NCBI GenBank assembly: GCA_905250885.1
Contig: CAJNOQ010001613.1
Location: 1 to 29,936 of the forward strand
From: Didymodactylos carnosus
Lineage: Eukaryota > Rotifera > Eurotatoria > Philodinida > Philodinidae
Direction: 5' to 3'
Length of the DNA stretch: 29,936 nt
A program made the translations under genes and the position numbers. Positions 20,984-29,936 of this stretch are shown one piece after another. A model generated the notes under the pieces. The model was given only the letters and a program-made list of their open reading frames with translations. It did not search any database and was not told where the DNA came from. Within the stretch, counting starts at the first letter, position 1. Each line of letters begins with the position of its first letter.

Positions 20984-23302
20984 CTTCATCAAAACCAAGA
21001 GTATCGAATCAATATCCAATCGTATCCAGTACACGTTGTTCCATATGCGATATACTTCTAAAAACTCAATATAATAGACATATTACCAATGGAAAACCAT
21101 TGACTGACATACTACCTTGTAACGGACTCAATAGTAAACGTTTAACGTATGGTGAGTGTTATAAGAAATATTCATCTCTATTTCGCTTGTTATCCTCTGA
21201 ACAATCGGAAAGAGATAAAGACACTGGTAAAAATGATGATTCAAAGAAGGCTTTAATTTGCACGAAATGTTGTAAAAAACTTCAATTAGCACATGATGCG
21301 CATACGAAATTTACGAATGTATTAGAATATGTTCAACATGTACATAGAAAAACAAAACGTTTAAATAAAGCAAGAAAATATTATAGTAACAAAACATTAA
21401 AAAACTATTCGATTATTAAAAAAGTGATTAACAATAAGCAAGAGAATGATGCTAATGACGATTCTGGAGAAATAAATATTGTTGTAGAACAAGATAAAGA
21501 ATCAGAAGAGAACATTAGAACAAGAATAGAAGAAACAATAGTACAATGTTACGTTGACAATGAACCAGATATTATAATTAAAAATGAGCCACTTATTGAA
21601 CAGCAAACAGAACCACCGCTTATTATCGACGAAACAAGCGGTACTGATGAGAGACACAATGATTATTGTAGAAGATCTGATCAACAGGAACATATTAATT
21701 TACAAAACAGTGGTACAGAATTACAACTACGTGAAACAATGGTTTGGCCAAGTGGAAACCTTCAAATACCAATGCTATTTCCTTGCACATATCAGTCTTC
21801 AATCACACTACCTGGTAGTAATTTAGCTCACATGAATAAACAATTATATCGACCGTTGGTGAGTAATAATGGTAGCAATTATCAGACATTTCAGTATGTT
21901 GCCACTGCTCCACCATCTGTAAGACCATTAACAGAGATATCAGTATCAAAAAATCGAAAAGACAATGATAAGACCAGACAAAATAGTTTTGTACGTTAAA
22001 AAACAAAATAGAATATTTTTTTATTAAAAAAACGTTATTTCTAGCAAAACAAGAAAACCAAAGGTAGCTACATTCATCCAATTTATTCGCCTAATGCAAA
22101 CATAGGTGGATATTATCGAGCTGGATTAACCCCATCTACTGTTTATACAGAACGTCCATCAACATCGATGATTACAAGTAGTTTGGGAGGCAGTGGAACT
22201 GGAATGTTTATGCCAATACCATCGTATGAACAAAACCATTCGAATAATAAAAACAACAACCTACCGAAACACAATAGTTGGCACCTCGATACCGACTTAT
22301 CTGCAAATGCTCATCGTCTAGAGGTATGTGATCATAACGGAAATCTCTCAAATCATAGAGATACTGTTGATATAATTACTAGAATAATCCAGTATATCAA
22401 GGATTCTTCGTAAATCCCAATGGAGAACCGAAAAGTGATAGTAGGCCATCAGTTAATCAAAATCTAATAGATTATGGTATAGAAATATCATCAGGTATGT
22501 TACAATCTGAAAAGTTTACGTTTTCTACATGATTTTGTTTAGATGGATCATTATCTCCCAAATCACCAGTATTATCCGAAACTCTAAATGTTGTTGGTAC
22601 ACGTCTGGGTCGTCGACAATATGATTATGTTAGAAAATTAGATGATCAAATGAAATTAAATGCATATTTAGAAGAATCGGCCGCAGAACATAATTGCCGA
22701 TGGACATGGCGTCGTACATCGGCAAATAGTCGAGGCTATAAAGTCTATTATGTATGTAATTTTAGTATGCGTCGACATTATTATCCATGTCCAGCAGCAA
22801 TGTACGCTCTATTTCATCCCGATGGGTTTATATCGATTTATGCTTGTGGTGAACATCGACATGAACCGAAAGATCCATTACCAGTTAGTATTACAGATGA
22901 AACGAAAGAAGAAATATTCAAATGTTTACACAGTGGTATGACCGCAACAGAAATAAAAGACCATCTAAACAAAAAATCATTGTCATTTGGTGATGCAAGA
23001 AAATTAAATAATTTTATTAAATATCATAAAGAATTACTTCGATTTGGAACAGTGACAAACGTTCGACCGGGAGGTAGGAGAAGAAGCTTTTAATGGTGTT
23101 CAGATAGTGCAACGAACAAATATCAATTTTTATTTTAGGTACAGCTTATCGTCAGCCGCAGTGCTGGGCGATTAGGCGTCAACATACAACATTAGAGTCT
23201 ACAGTGCCAATAACTCCGAATAGTAGTGCAAATATGAGTACAGTTAATGGAGAAATCCCTTCGCCACTAGCGTTAACCGGAGCAAATGACAGAGCAATTT
23301 AA
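20984..23302 (+). CDS. WRKY-GCM1/FLYWCH-type zinc-finger protein, at least five exons (5' end incomplete)
   Basis: Probable nuclear DNA-binding protein. Exons: about 20984-21990, 22045-22323, 22383-22494, 22543-23073, 23139-23302 (stop TAA 23300), with introns of 54, 59, 48 and 65 nt and consistent phases. This gives nearly 700 residues. The first listed exon is open from the acceptor-like TTTAG at 20983 without a usable ATG, so an upstream exon is missing. An N-terminal region has paired cysteines CSIC (codons 21037 and 21046) and CTKC (21259 and 21268), spaced like a ZAD-type treble clef; that is inference only. The middle is long, polar and low-complexity. The C-terminal finger is C-x10-C-x21-H-x-H (codons 22755, 22788, 22854, 22860) with CPA and GEHRHEP, typical of the WRKY-GCM1/FLYWCH fold. 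After it comes a helical segment of the type EEIFKCLHSGMTATEIKDHL. Such fingers often derive from Mutator-like transposases, but no transposase domain remains. Confidence 0.82.
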
Positions 23303-24170
23303 ATATATCAATCCGTTACTTTTTTTTCACATACATACATACGTATAGACATACAATGAGCTACACCTGCATTGTGTATTGGATGAAACAGTTTTTGTCT
23401 GAGCAGGCAGGTTCTTTATAAGTAGCAAAATTTCTTGTCAGATCGAATTTATAACGAACATCTAAATTAAATATCATCTCGATAGCTAACAATATTTGGC
23501 AAAATCCGCTTTTATTGTCCAAAAACACTATCGACAGCAGTGAGACCCATTAAAACTAGCCTTTTGTTTTGAAAACTTGCTAGTGAAGAAAGTCATGATA
23601 TAAAAAAGTTATTGTTTTACTCCTTCAATCTTTTGAGGCCGATCTGATTTTTTAACAAATTTTTGTAACCAAATCGAGGTAAGATAGTATCAAAATTTTA
23701 AGAGTTTATCAGATACTACAAAAATGGACTTTTGTAAGACTTTTAAGTCATAGGCCGTTGAAATGGAAAAAATTAGAAATGTCAACCTTATTATGCTGGT
23801 AAGGAGTACAGTTGGAGAGAAAAGTAATAGAATACTGGAATATTTGTTTATCCCTTTTTACGTCAACGGGTATTCTAAATGCGTGATTCTATAGAAAAGA
23901 ATTCAAAAAAAATTCAATCTATTGTGTGTATGTATAATTCTTTTTTACTATAAGTCTCGATATATTTCTGCGTCTACTATATCTGAATACGTGTCTCTGC
24001 ACCAAAAATACTCAATACGTTGTTGTTGTTTTTGTATTGCACGTTATTTCGAAGTCAAGAGAATGGTGTTTTATTATATATTTCATTTACTTTTTTTTAA
24101 ATAAAATGTCAGTACTTTATTTAGAATGCTTTGAACTGAAAAGAGACATTCTGTTGAAATATCAATAGGA
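23303..24170. other. Intergenic region, no gene seen
   Basis: 3' flank of the zinc-finger gene. AT-rich, with only short frames (for example 23922-24104) of no recognisable similarity. Confidence 0.6.
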
Positions 24171-24173
24171 TGC

Positions 24174-25022
24174 CTAAATCTGAGGCACCCGGAATGGAAT
24201 AGTACCACTAACGTCCATCAATAGCATCAACATCCAAATGGATGAGTATTTGTACCCGCTGATCCTCTCCACAGTATTTAGGACGCTGGGCTACCTGTAG
24301 AAAGTTACGCGCATCACATATTTAGAGCCTACACCCTTCATCACGTACTTCATCCGGAGAACATCACTTAAAGGAGTAAGTTAACTTTTTTTTATTGATA
24401 TTCACCTCAGAATAATCTGTTACTGTAACAGACTATACAAAACTGCCACTTCAAAGACTTAAAACTGAAGATCTGACAGAACACCGCGGAACACTTAAAA
24501 CTGAAGAATCACGTGCTGGTGAATTAACAGTGTCTAATGCGGATTCCATCGCTGCAACAAATGTTTTCCGGTTCATATCCTTGTCTCTGAGAATAAATTA
24601 TTATACTTTCATAATAGTTTAGCACGTAGCACACACTTTTACATCGCCTTCAATGACAACATTTGTGATCTACTATTCTCGACTGATAAAGTCCCTAGCA
24701 AAAATTGTTTTTTTCGCTGAAGAAATCGGTTTTATAATTCACAGGTGTAATATGCATAATCAGGAGCTGAATTTGTACATCTAGATGTATTCTGAGGTGG
24801 ATATCAATAAAAAAAGTTAACTTACACCTTTAAGTGATGTTCTCCGGATGAAGTACGTGATGAAGGGTGTAGGCTCTAAATATGTGATGCGCGTAACTTT
24901 CTACAGGTGGCCCAGCGTCCTAAATACTGTGGAGAGGATCAGCGGGTGCAAATACTTATCCATTTGGGTGTTGATGCTATTGATGGATGTTAGTGGTACT
25001 ATTCCATTCCGGGTGATTCATA
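24174..25022. repeat. Foldback element with 240-bp near-identical inverted arms
   Basis: Left arm 24174-24414 and right arm 24787-25022 are nearly perfect inverted copies. Shared blocks include cacccggaatggaatagta, cctctccacagtatttagga, cttcatccggagaacatcac and ttaactttttttattgata-like sequence. The 370-base centre (24415-24786) is AT-rich and non-coding. The high identity of the arms compared with other palindromes here suggests a recent insertion or ongoing arm conversion. No transposase; a non-autonomous DNA transposon or foldback element. Confidence 0.9.
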
Positions 25023-25855
25023 TTTAGATTCAAGTCGGCGTTAGAGGTGTTGGTGTAACTGAATTTTGTAGCGTCATTTTTCTTCGCGCCTTTGCTTATA
25101 CTTGCTCTGAAAGTGTAACCTTTAAAAGAGTGTACAGTGCCAGTTAAAGTCCACGAGTGGATTAAAATATGAAATTTTTTTTCGTTCTTCAAGTCTGTTC
25201 GACTATAATTTTTAATAATACAGAACAGCAGACTCAAACCAGAACTCGCCTCGGTAAAAGGCATCTATCAGTATTTGAACAAGATATCCCAAAATTCTTA
25301 ATCAATTATGAGTGAATCTCATTATGAAACATAATAAGATCTTAACGGACTTTCACACAAGATTGTAAAAGCTTCATAGATAAAACAACCTATATTTTGG
25401 TAAGATCTTACCAATATTATAGCAAAAATAGTTCACGATCTTTCTCTCACACTGTTTGATTGTTAACGAAAATATTCCTTTTATCATCTCTCCGATCCTC
25501 AGTACCAATTCTAAAACCACTGTACTATCTTTAGTGTCAAGCCCAACTCTAAGACACTTCCAGTAACGAAATTTCGTTCACCTGCGTATACAAGGAAACG
25601 AACAATTTTAAGTTATTCGAAGAAAATTAGTGTTACCTATATACTAGCATGATAGCGAAACAACAGTGAATCTGGGAAAAGGCCTAAAACAGTTTGCATA
25701 AGATGTACAACGTAGACTCCATCCAGTCACTCCTGTTAACCGACCATTTGTATACTGTTAATTGGTATTCTTGAAACGGTCTGTTTATGGTAAAGTTAAC
25801 TGGCCGTCCTTATGCTGTTTTTACAATATTAACGGGTCATTTTATAAGGCAATTA
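25023..25855. other. Intergenic region with degenerate GTTAAC repeats
   Basis: No gene recognised. From 25735 to 25860 three loosely similar copies of a segment beginning gttaac(c/t)g(a/g)cc occur about 40-57 bases apart, leading into the next inverted repeat. Confidence 0.4.
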
Positions 25856-25857
25856 AC

Positions 25858-26187
25858 CGATCTATATCACCAGATCGAAAAATTTTAAAAGCTTTTTCGG
25901 TCAAAACCAACTGCAGATTCATCTTCTCCATAGTTGATTATGTGGTACGCAATAACTTTTGGATCGGAGGACTTTAGAAAAAAAATTTCCCATGGTCTTG
26001 CTCAAAAATTTTTCCAAAAGTTATCGTATGAGACCAAAGGCAACACGATGTTGAAAATTTTTCTAAGGTAACTCGATCCAGAAGTTACCGCGTATCACAT
26101 AATCAACCATGGAGAAGACGAATGTGCAATCGATTTTGACCGAACAAGCTTTTAAAATTTCCGATCTGATGATATGATTAACAGATC
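25858..26187. repeat. Imperfect inverted repeat, arms of about 130 bp
   Basis: 25858-25990 and about 26050-26187 are inverted relative to each other. Shared blocks include aaaattttaaaagctttttcggtc (interrupted matches), cttctccat, gattatgtg and ggatcg. The tip region is near 26020. The open frame at 25762-25977 falls inside the left arm and is not a gene. Confidence 0.75.
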
Positions 26188-27797
26188 GTCTGGGCATGAG
26201 ATAAACATGGGGCAAATGCACAGTGGCACGAAATATCAAATTTAAGAAAGGACTAAAGAGTCTGTGACAATACCATATACTCCATCACTCTATAAAATCA
26301 AACTAATGCTAGAAATAAACAGTGTAGTTAATATTTTATAGAAAGATATTTATTGTTAAGTGTATGACACTGTGAAGGAAAGAAGATATATTTTGATTGG
26401 TTAAACCTGATACAAGACACGTTGCTGAGCGTATTAAGGTTCAATCTAAAAGAAGTCTGTTGTAAAAGTTTATGAATAGTTAACGGGAATTATGAAGATC
26501 ACGGTGTGCTAGACGTAATAGTTGGACATACGTTACTAGTGTTAATATACCATTAATCTCAAAATAAGCTAGAACACTGGTGTCAGATGTTCTAGTTTCT
26601 GCCAGTAATTTTACCTAGATATTTGTCGCACTGTGGAACACAATTTCGGGAAGTTTAACCTATTGAAGCTAAACAATCGTAGCCATTGAGAACCATATAC
26701 GTGCATCAACTTACTTACATTGGTTAGTTCACTTATATATCCAGTCACGTACGGACAGACAAATTGGTCACATGGTCTCTTGTCTCTTAGTGTCAATTTG
26801 TTATCTGACTAGATTTGTTAACATAGTTTCACCGTTAACGGTTTTGTATTAATTATCTTTCTTCTGTTTATATGACTTGTTGTTTTTGACTTTTCGACCA
26901 AGTCTAAACTCAAAAACATCAGCGTAGACGATAAAACCTATTTGCTTTCTCACCATTAAAATCTTTTATTTTACTTTACATAGTGATTAATAAAGCAGAC
27001 TAAAAAAGTGCGTATAGCGTAATCATTATCTAATTTACCGCATTATAAAGAACAACATTTCATGACTTCGTCTTGATCTTAGATATATTCCATCATCAAA
27101 TCATGGATGTCACTAATATGGTGACCGCACATGTGCGATCATATATGCATATACGACCAGAAAAAACATGACTTATATTGATGAGTGTTTGTTAGCACGT
27201 GTGCAAACATATATATATTTCCTAAAATACTACTAAATTGGGGTTATTAACTTCTTACTTGAAATGCTTAAACAAGAAGAGTCATTAAAGACACATGTCG
27301 CGAAATAGAGGAATATGATATTATAAAAAAAAGACACAATAAGTAAAAATTTCTAATCTATTGCTTTGTCTTAGATTAAGCTCGCTAACGAGGAATTACT
27401 TGGCATTGTAGTTTAATTATACTTTAGTTAAAAAAATTGATTAGAAATTTAAATTTAGTCGATTTAGTAAAAATAAGAAATTAGTTGTTCGTAAAATGAA
27501 CATGCACTCTGGTAATTTTCCTCTATAGTGAAACTATGATAAGTACAGAGAAGAAGAACAGGTTGAAAGCAAAACACAAATCGCGTTTATACCAGTGGTG
27601 AAGTAGAGTCGTATGAACTTATATTCGTGGAGCAATCGTATTCACTTTTGGACTAAAGTGCCCTAAAATCAATATGTTAGAGTTATAATTCCTCATTCGA
27701 TACAGCGCGTGATGCGTGTGTTAATATTGCTTGTATTTCTGGGTTAGGTGTGACTTTTTTTCTTATTTTTCCGGTTTTAGATCGACAGATTATAAGA
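26188..27797. other. Intergenic and 5' flank of the MPDU1-like gene
   Basis: AT-rich, no recognisable exon on either strand. A pyrimidine tract ending in TTTTAG at 27775-27780, just before the MPDU1-like start, could be the acceptor of a 5' UTR intron. Confidence 0.5.
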
Positions 27798-28710
27798 ATG
27801 GTTCGCTCTCATTCAACACCGCAACCGCCGTCATCTCAACACCGTTCTCATTTCCAATCACATGATTACGGAAATAGTGTATCAACTACAATTCAGCAAG
27901 CACTTCAGGTTTTGTTTACGGAGCAGTGTTATGACGAAATATTTGTTCATATGAATTTTTTTGATATGGATTGTATGAAAATTACGTTATCAAAACTTAT
28001 TGGTTATTCCATTTTGGTTGGCTCATTACTCGTTAAAGTACCACAAATTGTAAAAATTAAATGGAATAAATCGGGTCATGGTGTTAGTGTTATTGCTGAT
28101 ACAATTATGTTGGCAGCTATATTTGGCTCGATGGCTTATGGTTTTACATCTGAATATCCGCTCTCGTCTTATGGTGATTCTTACTTTTTATTTATTCAAA
28201 CAATTATTATTATCGTAATGGTTTTATATTACGAGAAAAAATATGTATTAGCCGGGGTCTACTTAAGTATGTCGATTCGAGAATCTATTACTAATGAGAA
28301 ATTATCTAAGCTATTTTGTTTGTTTACTTTTATTTGTAGTTTTATGTCTTCTATTAACAGTATTAATGTTTAAAAAGCTGATTCCTGAATGGATTATATG
28401 GAATTTAGCAGCCACATCGATGATTCTAAGTGTAACAAGTCGTTTATATCAAGCTTATTGTAATTATCGTATTAAATCCACCGGAAATTTATCGGCCATC
28501 TCAATGTTAATGTTATTTTTTGGTAGTTTAGCACGAATATTTACATCAATCCAAGAAACAGGTGATCACACACTGATATGGACATATATTTTGAATACAA
28601 TTGCTAACGGTATACTTATACTACAATTGGGCTATTATTGGTCAGCCACAACAACTACAACAATGAATGATGAACATACTGAAACAGTAAAACAAAAGAA
28701 AAAAGAATAA
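27798..28710 (+). CDS. MPDU1-like: MPDU1-like PQ-loop protein (mannose-P-dolichol utilization defect 1 family), two exons
   Basis: ER membrane protein of the MPDU1/Lec35 family, which is needed for use of dolichol-phosphate-mannose and dolichol-phosphate-glucose in N-glycan and GPI synthesis. Exons 27798-28266 and 28340-28710 are joined in phase 1 across a 73-nt GTATGT...TGTAG intron, giving 279 residues against about 250 in human MPDU1; the extra length is a polar N-terminal tail. I chose ATG 27798 because an acceptor-like TTTTAG precedes it at 27780; the frame is open further upstream. Visible features: first PQ-loop GSLLVKVPQIVKI (about residues 75-87), then PLSSYGDSYFLFIQT, and the second conserved block with GNLSAISMLMLFFGSLARIF and TSIQETGD (about 205-232). 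Hydrophobic segments fit a seven-helix topology. The lysine-rich tail ends KQKKKE, compatible with a dilysine-type ER signal. An AATAAA hexamer overlaps the stop codon. Confidence 0.94.
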
Positions 28711-28711
28711 A
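28706..28711 (+). promoter_or_regulatory. AATAAA overlapping the MPDU1-like stop codon
   Basis: The hexamer AATAAA includes the TAA stop at 28708-28710. Further AATAAA copies at 28951-28960 are better placed for a normal 3' UTR. Which signal is used cannot be read from sequence. Confidence 0.4.
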
Positions 28712-28746
28712 TATGTGATCTTGTACCATTGTTGAGTTTAAAATAT

Positions 28747-28800
28747 AACTACTTTTAACCATTTTAACTCAGTGGGTTAAAATGATTAAAAGTAGTTATA
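28747..28800 (+). repeat. Near-perfect hairpin downstream of the MPDU1-like gene
   Basis: Arms taactacttttaa..cattttaac and gttaaaatg..ttaaaagtagtta enclose a loop of about seven bases. A weaker pairing (gttgagttt against aaattcaac) extends the stem to about 28733-28823. It would lie in the 3' UTR if the later poly(A) signal is used. A short MITE remnant is the other explanation. Confidence 0.8.
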
Positions 28801-28823
28801 ACTACTATTTTTATTAAATTCAA

Positions 28824-29936
28824 CAGTGTCTTGTATTCTTTTTTACTAATCTAAAAATTGACGTTCGACACGTCATTTATGCTCCGTGCTTTTTTAATCG
28901 TATAACTCTATATTATACATAGATGTTTGTATTGCGTGTGATTGTATAAAAATAAATAAAGTTTTTCGAAATATTTTTCGTTCCAACCTCGCATGAATCT
29001 AAAACACTCGTTTTTTGCTAGATCCCCTGGTATTTGTGGAGTAAAATTAGACATTTTTCTAGATGGTTTTTTTATGGACTCGCAAAGAATTTCTGAAAAA
29101 GTTTTTAAGCGAATATGTTCAAAGCATAAATATGAAAAAACGTGAAAACAATTCAAAATTTAAATATGACTTACAATCTTTCACATATGTTAACGAAGAT
29201 ACTCTTGATCATCTTAAGAAACCGTATTCATGCAACTCTAAAAATGTTCACGAAAAAAGTTTTCCATAAATCCTTTAGGTGACTATGAGAAACACTTTAG
29301 AAAAATTTCTAAAGAGTTAAAAAATTTGCGGAAAATGACCTTGTGCCACTTTGATATGTTTTGGACAGAAAAAAGTCATTTGTAAAGAGTAATGGATCTC
29401 TGACACAGACCCATATCCTCGCAAATATAAAAACTAATATCTAACTAAGTTCAAAATTTTCAGAATGGCTTTACATGAAGATATTTTCGAAAAGTTTGTT
29501 TATAGCTAACTCATTTTGAAGTGCAGAAAAGTCTCTGTCTTGCTATATGTACGTTCTTGTTAAGCATTTAAAAGTTATGGGAAAAGCTTGGGATAGAGGA
29601 TGGATGCCTTTGTTTAGGACAGTAATGAAAAATTGTAAGAAGAATACCTCATGAAGTTTCTCAGTACCCTTAATTTTATCTGATAAAGCATTTGATTTTA
29701 ACCTTGGTAATTTGTTTTATTTTGTTTTAGAAATATCTATATTTTTATTCATATTTATAAGATGCAGCTCATTCAAAGATGTAGTGAAAAAATAGGTTTG
29801 GTTGATTTATACACCATTCGATAGAGAATCGGACGGCAATCACGAATATCACCATCCCGGCTCCCAAAACCCTTTCCTCGCCAAGAAAATTCCAAAATAT
29901 GGAGTGATGGTCAAAAACCGGAAAAATACCCGTTTT
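28824..29936. other. Right-end region, no gene recognised
   Basis: AT-rich, with short frames (29063-29269 plus, 28908-29156 minus) of no recognisable similarity. The last 110 bases (from about 29825) are richer in C and contain several CCC runs, which suggests the start of a different element cut by the window edge. Confidence 0.45.

Noticed and set aside
25762..25977. 71-codon plus-strand ORF
   Set aside because: Lies in the left arm of an inverted repeat and resembles no protein.
29063..29269. 68-codon plus-strand ORF and the antisense ORF at 28908-29156
   Set aside because: No recognisable family, no splice or start context, overlapping frames on both strands.
1..29936. tRNA or rRNA genes, CRISPR arrays, bacterial operons
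   Set aside because: I looked for a tRNA T-arm (ggttcgaatcc-like) with matching acceptor stem, regularly spaced direct repeats with unique spacers, and Shine-Dalgarno-led gene strings, and found none; the window is eukaryotic.

Overview
This is a eukaryotic, intron-rich, strongly AT-rich window with four recognisable protein-coding genes. All have GT-AG introns (one is GC-AG), mostly 48-132 nt long, with a few much longer introns filled by inverted-repeat DNA. The compact introns and the protein families present fit a small invertebrate. A bdelloid rotifer such as Rotaria or Adineta is my best guess, by inference only; nothing in the sequence proves it.

Layout. 1-3228: AT-rich sequence with no recognisable gene. 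3253-3414: a small candidate coding exon. About 3515-4835: a composite inverted-repeat region carrying a palindrome, a hairpin and a GGAGTCC minisatellite. 4925-17167 (+): an organic anion transporter (OATP/SLCO) gene in nine exons. Its first recognised intron (5605-12233) is 6.6 kb and holds a complete five-exon SUMF2-like gene on the opposite strand (12090 down to 6043), plus large foldback repeats and a small signal-peptide-like ORF. 17168-20983: AT-rich, no convincing gene, degenerate repeats near the end. 20984-23302 (+): a multi-exon zinc-finger protein with a C-terminal WRKY-GCM1/FLYWCH-type finger and an N-terminal Cys-pair region. 23303-27797: no gene, two more foldback elements. 27798-28710 (+): an MPDU1-like PQ-loop protein in two exons, followed by a hairpin. 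28711-29936: no gene recognised.

The genes do not form a pathway. Two products work in the secretory pathway: the SUMF2-like protein in the ER lumen and the MPDU1-like protein in the ER membrane for dolichol-linked glycosylation. The OATP is a plasma-membrane transporter and the zinc-finger protein is probably nuclear. The most notable structures are the antisense gene nested in the OATP intron and the number of long imperfect palindromes in non-coding DNA. I did not find a clearly new biological system.
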